Assembly: GCA_033032865.1 (NCBI GenBank)
Contig: JAWHQI010000262.1
Coordinates: 2,852,001-2,916,000 of the forward strand
Length of the DNA stretch: 64,000 bases
Source of the DNA: Dactylorhiza incarnata
Taxonomy: Eukaryota; Streptophyta; Magnoliopsida; Asparagales; Orchidaceae
Direction: 5' to 3'
Position numbers and translations under genes: made by a program. The notes beneath the pieces were generated by a model that saw nothing but the letters and a program-made list of their open reading frames with translations, was not told the origin of the DNA and ran no database searches. This document shows, piece after piece, positions 23,688-34,592 of the stretch; the stretch's first letter is position 1, and every line of letters starts with the position of its first letter.

Positions 23688-24521
23688 TCATTCAGAACTC
23701 AGGGGTATCATTACTTCATCTTTGACCCCCAACTGGGAGCCTATGCCGACAAAGCTAACAATCTTGACATAGCATTCCTGGGCCAGCCTAGGGTCGCTCC
23801 TAACCCTAAACTGTTTCCCTTGGGCAGAGAATTTGAGGGCAAGATGGAACATAAAGACTATAACTCTATACTGGTTGAGGATGGGTTTACCAAAAATTGC
23901 GCAGTAGCTGCTGGGAGCATCTACTACTACGAATTCAGCCTGCTTGATGATCCCACCCATCATCACAGTTAGAGAAACTCTCCCTTTGACCTCTTTCTTC
24001 TCTCCTGAGAAGCCATAAAGGGGTCCTTCGGTGGAAAGAATTTGCTTCCCAGTCTTCAGGGCTTCGAAGGTACGCTTGAACAATAAGTTTACTGAGCTTC
24101 CGGTATCCACTAGAATCTTTTCGACTGTGAAATTCTCTATCACATCCTTAATGACAAGGGCATCATTAAAGGGATTCCCGTGGGGTGGAAGATCTTCTTT
24201 GCTGAAGACAACCACCTCCAGAACAGGGGTTGAGGTAGAGGCAACAGAGACTTCATCCCTGAAGACTCTGTCCATGCTGGACTTCTTGGAAGACTCGAGT
24301 CCAGCACCTCTATGGATGCAAAAGAGCAAACCATTTCCCCCCTCATTGTCCGCCTCCACGCACTCATAACCGATGTGGAGGCTGCATAAGAGGCTGGCAT
24401 CCTCCACTTCGTCACACTCCCAGCCAACTTCAGCGACGATCTTTGCCTTCTTTGACTGATCTTCAACTTTCTTATTGATCAGATCATGGAGTTTGCCTTC
24501 CTTGAGGAGCTTCTCAATCAA
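23688..24521 (-). pseudogene. Tat1 aspartic protease
   Basis: Gypsy aspartic protease. VEKILVDTGSSVNLLFKRTF carries the catalytic DTG; LYGFSGEKKEVKGRVSL and YCAIFGKPILNQ follow. The catalytic residues are intact. A TGA ends it at 23688 just upstream of the candidate intron. Upstream it continues from a degenerate zinc-finger-like region around 24530-24640 (..HQTEN..). Confidence 0.85.
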
Positions 24522-25738
24522 GAACCTGAGTGCTCTTCAATTTTCAGTCTGATGCCCCCTCTCTTTATGAAATTCTCAATAGAGACTTTAATTTCTGAAT
24601 TTGACATCGGACTTCATCGGAGCTGGCCTTTTGAAGAAGGGCCGTCTTTCGATAATTTCCAAAATCTCTGAAATAGGAAGAGGCAGATCTGCAAAACACA
24701 CTTGCGAGTTGTTAAAGGGTTGCTTAGGATGGTTAGTAGGAAGAGGTAGGAGAGGAAGACAAGCTAACGACTGAGCCTGAGCAGCCTGCTACCATTGAGT
24801 GAGTTGTTGATGGTTGATGACTGGGCAATGATGATAAAAATTTCTGCCTCTGGGGGCATGAGGTTGATACTCTTGGCGAGCTAGCTTCTGATGATGTTGA
24901 GGGGTTGAAGAAGAGGAGCTGCTACCACCCTGATAAGCCATGCTGGAGAGGTATGAGACATACTCTGGGTTGCAGATCTCACCCTCGATGAACCAATTCA
25001 CAATTGAAATTAGTTCTTGGTAAGAACGAGGTTCCTTGGTAGTGACTTTTAGCTTCAGAGGGACTTCTCAGAGGGCGTTGATGAATGCAACTTGGTGGAG
25101 GACGGGGCCGACATCACGGATACTCAGGATTTCTTCCTGAAAATGGGCGACGAAGTGAGATATACTCTCACTTTCACCTTGTCTGATCTTAAAAAGGGCT
25201 GCAGGGCCACTCTTCCATTTCCTTGAGGTGGCGAACCTCAAGAGAAACTCTCTCCTCAGGTCTGCAAAATTGGTAACAGACCTGACAGGGAGGCTAAAGA
25301 ACCACTCCCTGGCTTTACCTCCAAGGGAGGTCACAAATAGCTTATAACGGATAGCCTCAGACAAGGTCCTTATCGACACTGCAACATCGAAAGCTTGCAG
25401 GTGAGAGATCGGATCATCCCTCCATACATTGGAAGGCGAGGCTCTCGGAAGCCCGTGGGAATAGGTTCCCACCTAACTTGATCCACGAATGGGGAAGGAT
25501 CCTCCCACAAGTCAACAGGGAGAGGAGTAGCGCCCTCCTGAAAACTCAGAGCTTGGGCAGGACTTCCCCGGGCAGCGGCCTGGTAAAACTCTTGTCGAGC
25601 AGTGAACTCGACCCCCTGGGACCGCAAAGGCGCGGCAGGCTCGAGGACGGCGCAGTCAGAAATCTGACTGCAGGCAGGTTGGGCAGCTGCTGGTGTAGCA
25701 TCCTCAATAGCTTGAGGAGCTAACCGCTGGGAAATCAC
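24522..25738 (-). pseudogene. gag: Tat1 gag
   Basis: 25738-25370 is the N-terminal part ending in FREPRLPMYGG. A frameshift near 25440 leads to 25472-25068, which has the retrotransposon gag core (FVTSLGGKAREWFFSLP, FADLRREFLLRFATSRKWK, FKIRQGESESISHFVAHF). A stop precedes 25001-24789, a Ser/His-rich piece. A degenerate Cys/His knuckle lies near 24600 with stops inside. It formed the virus-like particle shell. Confidence 0.82.
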
Positions 25739-25975
25739 TTATAGAGCTTTTCCCATTGCTTCCATCTGCTGGGCGGTCTCGCGCTGCGCTCGAGCGAACT
25801 CTTGACGAGTTTGCTTGAGTGCTCGCTCAAAGCACGCTTCCAGATCTTCAGAGGTCGCGCGACCTGCATCTGGATGACCTCCACCGAACTGACTCCGCAA
25901 CTTTCAATCTGACATCTCAGACCGCCGCACTTCACCAGCAAATCCAATCTGAAGGTCGCATGTTTGTTCTGTTGA
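25739..25975 (-). other. Tat1 5' leader
   Basis: Between the 5' LTR and gag. It is rich in GCGGTCTC, GGTCGCGCGACC and AGACCGCCG, the Tat1 signature. GGTCGCGCGACC (about 25852-25863) is a perfect palindrome. The primer-binding site must lie next to 25975 but I cannot match the sequence to a tRNA. Confidence 0.5.
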
Positions 25976-26568
25976 TGCAAAAATTACACCTCCACGACTT
26001 GCACTTGAGAATCAGAAGATGAACTTTGGACTGCTATTTACTAGGTTACTGAGAGTGTCAAACGCGGTGTCGGTGAGCGACAAGAAGAGATCATCGTTCT
26101 GATAATTCTTAGCCTCGAGAAGATCTTACAAGGAAAAGACTAGAGACTAGAGGTTAGAGATGGCTCGAAACAGACCAGACTAGGGAGAAAAGGGCGAGCT
26201 AAAAATCAAGACTGCTTGGCTCCACAATTAGCTCCAAACTTCCTCCCCCCAAAAGTCCTTTTTTGGGGACCCCTACCCCTCTTTTTATAGACGCGGAGGC
26301 TACCCAAATGGGTAGCTTCTGAAATTATGGGCTGCCCGGGATTCAGGAGAAGTTATGCAGGGATAAAAGGTTACTTGCCATGCTTTTGTCAAGATAGAAA
26401 AAGAGATCCAGACCGCGCAAACTTGGGGGTGGCTGGCAACCAGAACTGATGAGATTACTGGGCGGTCTTGCCAATGAAATTGTGCGATCAGCCAGATAAA
26501 ACCGATCTAGTGTATGAGACCGCACGAACTCCCTTGCATAACGGGTATAACGATCTTTCGGGAAAACA
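25976..26568 (-). repeat. Tat1 5' LTR
   Basis: 593 bp, matching 1686-2279 with scattered substitutions and only small indels. The TATA box on the minus strand is TATAAAAA (26282-26289). The minus-strand start is TGTTTTCCCG, and flanking DNA of Tat2 begins at 26569. Confidence 0.85.
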
Positions 26569-27260
26569 ACGACGATATCATTGGGTCAAAAAAGTATACA
26601 TGATGATATTCTACAACCCATATTCTCCGAGGGTACGACCAGATTCAAGCCATGGAGGAAAAAGGTCAAAGTCAAAGGTCAACACAGAGGACAGGAGTTA
26701 GAGATTGAAGACAGAGCAAATAGAGGAAGCAGAAGGCCTGTGAGAGTATAGGCGAGTATGCGCGAGCAAGCCTCTTATACTCGACAGGTGGGCGACCATA
26801 GCAGATGCTCGCCGAAGCCATATGAGATTCCCCCAAGGTTGCGTAGTCACCGGGCAGGGATGGGCTATAAATAGCCCCCTCCCTTTTGGTTTTCTTATAA
26901 ATAGGACCCCAGGGGTACTTGGATTGAAACCGTTTGCTGAGATTTTGGAACACCATTTTCGAAGACTTGTCCCCCCGAGTTCTTGACCGTCAGCTTTGAC
27001 CGCCATCCTAGATACTCGCCAAGTTGGTGCCTTCCTCGTACCCTGCTCGACCATCTTTCGTTGTGGAAGGGAAGTCTCTTCTAAGCTTCTGGGTACGTGG
27101 TGGGACCTTCTTGTTGCAGCACTTGGGGTCCTGTTATTGCTGTTCTAGCCCTTTCATCATTGCTATTCAAGTTGTCTAGTCGGACCGCTGCGCGAGTAGT
27201 CTCCTGCTGCATTGATTCGAATTTTGGAGCCTAGGATTTTCCTGGCTTCAACACTTTGGT
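26569..27260 (+). repeat. Tat2 5' LTR and leader, truncated at its left end
   Basis: Plus-strand TATA box TATAAATA at 26866-26873, inside GGGCTATAAATAGCCC, a near-perfect dyad. The following ~350 bases resemble R-U5 and leader. The left boundary abuts the Tat1 LTR, so some of U3 may be missing. No partner LTR is in the window and the LTR/leader boundary cannot be fixed. Confidence 0.5.
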
Positions 27261-27382
27261 GCGGTGAGCGTGGATCATAGTCGGAGGGAGAAAGTCTGGT
27301 GAGAAGGAGAGATGGTCGAAGTTGGCGACCAAGAGGGAGCTGCTGGTAACTCGGCAAGGGGAGGCGAGTTCGTGACGCAGAC

Positions 27383-28764
27383 AGATTTTGAAGTGTTCAC
27401 ATAATGTTTGCAGGATACCATGCAGGTAGCGCTTCTTCTTCATGGGGAGGGCACAACTACCTCGCCTCATCGCGTGACTCCGTTTGAGGATGGTGGCCCT
27501 CCTCGACGAGCAGGGAAGGACCCAATGGAGGAGGAGTCGGAGAAACCAAGGAGGTTGCAGTTCTATCAGCAGAGCTCGCATGGAATTTGATTCCACGAGG
27601 TGGATGACCAAGCGAGATCTCGTGATACTCACCCCTACGTCGTGTATGCTGGAGCTGCTCGCTCGGCCAAGGATCGTCGCCTGATAGGTGGGAGGAGCCC
27701 ATTCTGGGAGGAGATTCTTGCTGCTCCCGTGCCAGAGGGGTTTAGAGATCCAGTGATGGCCTACTACTCTGGGAGGGATGATCCCGTCTGACACCTCCAG
27801 TGGTTCGAGGATGTAGTCTCCATCCGATCCATGTCAGACTCCTTCAAGTGTAGGCTTTTTTTCCATCACTTTCCGAGGAAAGGCCAGGGGCTGGTTCCAC
27901 CAGCTGGCAGCAGGTTTGATCTACCGTTTTTAAGACTTGTGCCAAAGAGTGATGATGTGATTCACCACAGCCAAGAAGAGGAAGAAGGAGGCAATGAACC
28001 TCTTCTATTTGGTGCAAGGAGTTCGGGAGACGTTGAGGAAGTACATCGACCGCTTCCAGGAAGAAGTGTTGGACATCCAGGAGGTGAATGGATTCACCCT
28101 GTAGCTTGCCCTAACATTCAGCATGAGAGAAGGCCTCTTCAAGCTGGAGATCAGTTGGGATCCTCCCATTTCCTATGAGGAGATTATTGAGAGGGCCAAT
28201 AAGTTTGTTCAGGGGGAGGCATCGAACTGTGGCTTCCTAGCCAAGCTCACCAAGATGACCAGGGAGGAAGATGAAGAAGAGGAGAAGGTACCCATACGCA
28301 GGAAGAAGGAGGAGCCCTGAAGGCAGGAGAGGACGAGGCCGTAAGAGAGGAGGAGAGAAGATCCCAGGAGGGAGGAGCCGAGGAGGCAAGAAGAGAGGAG
28401 GCCCATAGTGGCTCCGGAGTGTCAGGAGGAGGAAAAGCGCTATCAGGTCCCCGTTAATAGGGCGACATGGAGGCCAGTAGGTCGTCCCCAATGCCAAGGT
28501 CAAGGAAGAAGAGTCTCCCCAGAGATAAGGAACTTTAACTAGCATGAGAGGCATTAGGAGAGAGGACACGAAGAAGCGATGACTGTTGCCCGATAGGGTA
28601 ACAAGCCAGCCAGAAGGAACCACTGGAGAAGGCCGCAAGCAGAAAAGATTCCCCTCTACTATGAGCTACATCAGGTAGAGGCGAATGTGACGATGGCCTG
28701 CCCGAATTTCTGGGAGGCCAGGAGTAAGCTAGCCATTGGAGAGGTGTGAGGAGAGCCACGAAGA
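27383..28764 (+). pseudogene. gag: Tat2 gag
   Basis: Fragments in several frames. 27600-27791 ends VPEGFRDPVMAYYSGRDDPV, followed after a TGA by HLQWFEDVVSIRSMSDSFKC (27794 on). Another frame has NLFYLVQGVRETLRKYIDRFQEEVLDIQEVNG (about 27995-28100), then MREGLFKLEISWDPPISYEEI (28123-28320). These are the gag core blocks of Tat elements. A charged Arg/Lys/Glu stretch (28230-28420) follows. Several frameshifts and stops. Confidence 0.75.
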
Positions 28765-29768
28765 ATGGAAGCCCCTGTCGAGACGCTGGCGGTGCAAGTC
28801 ACGGCTCGAAGGAGGAATAAAGACAGAGTCGACCAAGGGGGTCGAGGAGAAGTCATTCAGGGAGCAGGAGGAGGAGTAGGAGGAGACGTAGTAAGAGTGA
28901 TCCATGAGGGAGAAGGGGTTGGAGCTTCCCGCAACGGAAGCCTCAATCATATTTATCGCAGGAGTGTCGCCTCGACCTCACAGGCACCGCCCCCATTGGA
29001 GAAGATCACTTTTTTGGAGGTGGACATGCTAGGGAATGAGAATCCCTTCCATGATGCCCTCGTGCTTCGAGCCACCATGGAGGATTTAACCGTCGATCGG
29101 ATTTTGGTAGATAACAGGAGCTCCGTGAACGTTATCTTCAAGAAAACATTTGACGGGTTGGGAGTCGAGGCAGGAAGGCTGATGACGCCGGATGGTCCCC
29201 TCTTTGGCTTCTCAGGAGAGAGAAAAGAAGTGGAAGGAGGGGTGGATCTGCTGGAAACCCTTGGTGTCACATCGCTCAAGTGTTGATTCATCATCATCAA
29301 CGCCCCAAGCTGCTATAAGGTGATTTTTGGGAGGCCTCTCATCTACTTCTTCAAGGCCGTCCCATCCACATATCATCAGTGCCTAAAATACAGCAAGGGG
29401 ATGTCCAGGTGAGGATCAGGAGCGATCTGAGAGCTGCCTGTGAGTGCTACCTCAGCGCGGTCAACACCATCAGCTGGATGGCGGACACAGAAGAGTTGCA
29501 AAAAGCCCTGAAGGGAGCAGCCAAGCTGGAAGCAGCGGAAGAGGTGGAAGTGATCGAGGTACTCTCCGAGGCAGGAGTACCTGGATTGCTGAAGATCGGA
29601 GGGTCTCTGAAGACCGGAGAGAAGATCGAGATGGCAACATGTCTGCAAGAGAATGTCGACATCTTCGCCTGAAGTGTTGTCGAGATGCCCGGGATTGACG
29701 CAGAGGTTTTCCTTCCATCATCTCAACCTAGACCCCGCGGTCAAGCCCATCAGACCAAAGAAGAGGTC
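28765..29768 (+). pseudogene. Tat2 protease and start of RT
   Basis: VDRILVDNRSSVNVIFKKTF shows the protease active site changed from DTG to DNR (Asp codon 29110-29112), so it is inactive. LFGFSGERKEVEGGV follows. A later frame (29379-29672) carries VQVRIRSDLRAACECYLSAV and ends ENVDIFA, then a stop and EMPGID, the usual start of the gypsy RT region. Reading stops at the C insertion just after ..KPIRPKKRS. The 5 bases GAGTG (29769-29773) are the target site of C. Confidence 0.78.
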
Positions 29769-29773
29769 GAGTG

Positions 29774-31496
29774 TGAAAGTCAATTGAATATTAGTTGAAG
29801 GTGATTGATATAATCAACCTTGCTTTGATACCAATTGAAAGTGAAGGTTAGATCTTAATGTTACTCTAGAGGGGGGGGGGGGGGGGGGTGAATAGAGTAT
29901 TAAAAACTTTTCCCTTAATTTTATAACAGAATTAAAATAGTGATATATATATGTGTGTATATTGAGTGAGTAATAAAAACAAACACAAAGAAGGCACACA
30001 GTACAACAACATAGAAAATCACAAGCACAGAGACACAAGGATTTTTATAGTAGTTACCCAATAAATCTGGGTACGTCTACTCTTCTACCACACTTGGTAG
30101 GATCCACTAGGTTTTTGATCAGGTGCCCTATCACCAAGGGTTTTTTGTTCAGGTGTCCACACACCAAAGGAGCTTTTGATCAGGTGCTCTAACCCAACTA
30201 CACGTTTTTGTTCAGGTGCCCTGCCACCAAGGGTTTAACTTTTGAAGGGAGTTATAACCCTGTACAAGAGGGGATAGAAGGGGTTATGAAGTTCTTCTCT
30301 GTCAATATGCTGAGAGAAGACTGTAGTGGATGTATGTTGTAAAGCTCCTCTGTCTGATATGAAATGCTTGACAGCTTGAGGATGGAGCTTTCACTTGAAT
30401 CAAATGATCTTCCTGTAGCTGATTAATCTGGAAGAATAAGTTCTTCAGATTTTTATTGCTCTTTTGAAGATCTGTACTTGCAGCTGATGACTGAGAGAGT
30501 ATTGTTGAAGTTATTCTCAGAGAATGAGTGCTGCTATTGAGGAAGAAGAAGATCTGTTAGCTTTTTTTTCTTCTTGTTCTTCCTGTAACCTTTTTCCTTC
30601 TTTTTCTCTGTACAACTATATTGATATGTTCTGTATTTTGTCGTCGTGAAACTATGGAAGTAATAATCCTGCTGTATATCTTCTTCCTTTTTCTCTTTTG
30701 AAATCTCTGACAGATATTAAATGCAAATTCCTTATATTAAGGAATATAATAATCTGAATAGATATATCCTGTACTGTAGATCTGATACGCCGTTTACCTT
30801 TTTCCTTTTTCATGAAATGTCCTTTTCTGAGAAATGTCAACGGCTATAATCTTGAAATAATAAAAGGAAATATATTATCCTTACTTATCTGGAAGAATAG
30901 AGCCGTTGCTGAAGAGATCTGAGTTCAGAGAATTGAATAATATAATCTTTCTGAAGTTCTGAACTAAAATAACAAATTTCGTCGATCTTAAGAATTTTCG
31001 TCGAACACAAAATTGAGTTCGTCGACCTCAAATGAATCTTGCTGGAAGAATTAAATTAATTGAGCTGAGAAGAATTTTCGTTGATCTGAAGGTATTCATC
31101 GAATGCAGACTGAGTTCGTCAAACAAAAATTCGTCGACCGCTGAACTGAGCAAAATTGTCGACCGCTGAGACTGAATAATTTCATCGACCGCTGAGACTG
31201 GATAATTTCGTCGACCGCTGAGACGGGATGAAATCGTCGACCGCTGAGCTGCTGAGACTGAAGATCGTCGACCGCTGAGAGCAGGCCATTCGTCGAACGC
31301 AGAGTGTAAGCCATTCATCGAACGCAGAGAGCAGTTCGTCGAACGCAGTGTGGAGTTCGTCGAACGCAGAATTTGAATGATTTCTTGAGTTCTAACAACC
31401 TAAACTCTTGACCCATTGACTATACATTGGGGTCAACTTGATCCTAGTAAACATATAGTGATCCTAGCCCAAATCAGAAATAGGGTTGTTCCAACA
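29774..31496 (-). repeat. Element C 3' LTR
   Basis: Minus-strand TGTTGGAAC..GACTTTCA. TATA box on the minus strand at 30044-30049. GATCAGGTGC-type repeats at 30115-30240 and about 15 TCGTCGACCGCTGAG / TCGTCGAACGCAGAG motifs at 30980-31370. An 18-G run sits at 29871-29888. Its outer 62 bases (29774-29835) include an old primer-binding-site copy (29823-29833). On its internal side the reversed polypurine tract ATCTCCCCCTATTTGGG is at 31497-31513. Confidence 0.9.
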
Positions 31497-31513
31497 ATCT
31501 CCCCCTATTTGGG

Positions 31514-33345
31514 TGAGGACACTATTTGACAAAAACTTAAAACAAACCAAAATAACATAACATATATATCTGATATATTTTAAATATTTCATCAGATATA
31601 AAATAAATAATACTCTGAGTTCTGAAACATTTCAATGAAAACAGAAATAATAAAAACCTTTTGTCTTTTCTGAATCTGCTTTCTGAATTCTGAAATCTGA
31701 TATTGTCTGAACTGATTTTTCTAAATTCTGATTAGCTCAGCTGTAGCAATAACTGATACTGAATCTGCTTTGAATCTGTTGCTTCTTTTATATCAAAAGC
31801 CGTATCTGAATCTGAATTTGATCATGAAGACTTTATCTGAATTTTTCTTCTTACATCATCTCTTTTTGAGACAAACTGCTGTGGACTTTTTCAGCAACTC
31901 CCCCTGCATAGTTCATAGAATATCCCCCCCTAAGCAAAACACTGCATCAAATGGAGCTTCTTCATAGAACATCTCCCCCTGCCTAGTTTCAGGAAGGCCT
32001 GAAGCTAGGCCCCTTGAAGAAGGGACATTTGATGGAGGTAGGGAAGGATGCAAGATTGTCATTGCTATTGTTCCCATTCCTTTATTACTGCTACTGGGAG
32101 TTTGATTCTGACACCAATTGAAAGGTAAGCTTTGATTTTGATACCAATAGAAAGTTCTGGTTTTCTGATATTGAACTTGCAATTTCATTTGCATTCTCTG
32201 TCTTGAGAGTGTAAACCCTTTCTTTTATTTCTGCAACTGATAGTTTGATCCCAATTGAAAGTCCTCTAGTATCAGTTGAGGTCTCTGATAGTTTGATACC
32301 AATTGAATACCAATTGAGAGTGACCTTGATACCTGCAAAATGTCTCTGGTAGAGGTGGTGTTCCTCTCCTTATTTAATAGGTTAGTTCCAACAATGCATA
32401 GACTCTTACATTTTAAGAGAAGGTTTGTTATAAACCCTATATGCTTTATTAGAAGGAAAATATCCTAGTTGATTTTACTTTAATAGGATTCCATAAATAT
32501 GATGAGTTGCTACAGCTTTTAATGGATTCTAAGGAATTTTTTTGATAGATAATCTTTTATTAGCTTTGAATTGCTATAGCTGTTAATGGATTCTAAGAAA
32601 ATGTTTTTTTGATAGAGAATCTTTTATTAGCTTTGAATTGCTATAGCTGTTAATGGATTCTAAGAAAATTTAAGATCAAAAAAACATTGCCTGATAGCTT
32701 CCTTCTAAAGAATCCCCTTATCAGAAGAGACTCACACTAAGTGCCCTGATCATTTCTGATCTATGCAATCTGAGTAGAATGCTCAACATGATTGTGGAGA
32801 AAGTCTGTAAGAGCTTTGAAGTTATCTGACTTTGTTTTTAAGATAGAAAAATTCAAATGAATCTTATAACTTTTTGTTTAATTGCAATTGGAGTTAATAG
32901 ATTTATAATAGGTTTAAGTATTGCCATATAGTTAATTATATTGGCCTTTGTATCTGTTAATTGTTTTACCAATTGAAAATTTCTTTTACCAATTGAAAAT
33001 TTGATTTCTGATACCAATTAAAATCTTCAAAATCTGATTACTGATACCAATTAAAAGTTTTCTTGATACTAATTTAAAATTTTTCGTCGATCTACGTTAT
33101 ATTTCTTTTCTGTGATCATTAAGATATATGTTTGATACTAATTTAAAATTTTCTTGATAATCATTAAGATATATGTTTGATAAACTATTCTGATTTTGTC
33201 GATCTCTGATTAAGGAATAGTTATATTTGTTTTCTGTGTTCAGAGTTTGTTGAAATTTGATTCGTTGAGCTCTGATTATAAGAAAATTATGTTTAATTTC
33301 TGTGTTCTGCTTTCGTCGATCTACGTTCGACGAAGTCATTTGATT
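31514..33345 (-). other. Element C internal non-coding region with ORF3 remnant
   Basis: The minus strand at 31925-32080 still reads SSRGLASGLPETRQGEMFYEEAP, matching the Sirevirus A third ORF at about 16465-16530. The rest lacks ORFs. Repeated GATACCAATTGAAAG-like units, the reverse complement of LTR end plus primer site, recur about ten times between 32100 and 33075. A ~75-base unit containing AATGGATTCTAAG is repeated three times (32520-32660). GTCGATCTACGTTCGACGAA-type motifs close the region (33080-33380). Confidence 0.65.
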
Positions 33346-34488
33346 TCATCGATCTCTGTTCGACGAATTTTGTTGAACGCACAAAATTTTAACAATTTTT
33401 ATTAAGTTTTCTGTTACTTCTTTTTCCTTAGCAGAGACTAATTTTGTAGATGTAGTTAAAGTATTTTTCTTTAGAGTATGAGATTGATTAGTTGAAGATC
33501 CTAAGCTAAGTTTGGTGCCATTTAATCTGGCATTTTTAGTGCTTGTGATATTCATTAATTTGATATTTCTTTCATTAAGAGTTTGTTCAAAGATTTCAAC
33601 TTTAGTTGAATTATTTTTCAAAGAATTAATTTGTTCTTCTGAAGTTTTTAAATCTTCTTTAAGTTCAGAAGTTAAATTGCTTATATCTTCTGTGAGATAT
33701 TTGATTTCTTTCTCAGATTTAATTAAATCTAAGCAGAGAATTTTAAAATCATCTTTGAAATCAGTGGAATTAAAATCAAGGTTAGATACTACCTGATCTG
33801 CATCATTTTCATATTCTGATTCCGATTCTTCTGAGTTGTTTGCTGAGGCATTGATAACCATCATACAGAAGTTCTTTTCTTCTTCATCATCCTCATCATC
33901 ACTGGAACTTGATGAAGATGCATGATCTGAATCATTGTATGAGTCATATATGGCCATAAAGCACTGATCTTTGTCATTTGCATTATTTTCATCTTCTGAT
34001 GAACTTGATGAGGACTTTGACTCTTCTGCTGAACTCTCATTTTCATCAGATTCACATTCTGCATTTGAGTTGTGGTTTGACCCATATATGGGCATCATGC
34101 AGAATGCTATAACTTTTTGTTCTTCTTCTTCTTCACTTTGACTAGATGATGGTTCTGTATCATAAATACAGAAAGTGGAAGAAGGTTCAGCTACCATCCT
34201 TGTGTGGGAGTTCCAGATGCCTCTTGCTGAAGTGCAATCAACAACTCTTTGAAGAATGTCATTTGACATTGATTGAGCTAGTATGTCCATAGCTTTGGCA
34301 TCAACACTTTTCAACATCTTTTGAGCATCTGTTGATGTTGATGAAGTTGAAGATCCTGTCAAAATGACATTGAAAATATCTTCATCAATAGCATTCATGT
34401 AAAACCTAATCCTTGCTTTCCATAGTGCAAACTTATTTAGATTGCACATAGGAGGTCCTGTGCTGGAATAATCTTTGTTTTCTGCCAT
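33346..34488 (-). pseudogene. gag: Element C truncated gag
   Basis: 380 codons, intact ATG (34488) and no internal stop, which is unusual in this window. The N-terminal ~85 residues (MAENKDYSSTGPPMCNLNKF..) align with Sirevirus A and B gag. An internal deletion near 34190 then joins ..RMVA to an acidic Ser/Glu-rich region, so the central capsid part and the CCHC knuckle are gone. The C-terminal coiled coil and the tail with ARLNGTKLSLGSS match A (RLNSKLGLGASS). An open frame in a non-autonomous element may mean selection for a short gag, or youth. It may also simply be chance. Confidence 0.8.
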
Positions 34489-34579
34489 GAGTTTTTGAGA
34501 AAATAAAACTCTAAAATAAATTTAAGATCTAATTGATCTTTATGATTCAGGTGTTAGCCTGTAAATAAAATCAACCTCC

Positions 34580-34590
34580 CTCTGATACCA
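34580..34590 (-). other. Element C primer-binding site
   Basis: The minus strand reads TGGTATCAGAG, complementary to initiator tRNA-Met, two bases inside the 5' LTR. A decayed version (TGGTATCAAAG) lies inside each LTR. Confidence 0.85.
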
Positions 34591-34592
34591 AT

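Larger units (their letters stand above)
1686..26568 (-). mobile_element. Tat1: Ty3/gypsy Tat-lineage LTR retrotransposon, split by Sirevirus A
   Basis: Two LTRs of 594 bp (1686-2279) and 593 bp (25976-26568) bracket a minus-strand gag-protease-RT-RNase H-archaeal RNase H-integrase order between 25.7 and 20.1 kb. Two plus-strand genes lie between the integrase and the 3' LTR, as in Tat elements with antisense ORFs. Without the A insertion (7986-19603 plus one TSD copy) the element is about 13.3 kb, a usual size for Tat. The NNQAEYEALL sequence in the second RNase H is typical of the Tat archaeal-type RNase H. No 5-bp TSD is visible: GTTTA precedes the left LTR and ACGAC follows the right one, so a boundary has decayed or recombined. 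All ORFs are broken. Confidence 0.85.

Noticed and set aside
27231..28638. Minus-strand ORFs over Tat2 gag
   Set aside because: Shadows of the plus-strand gag core, which has recognisable motifs.
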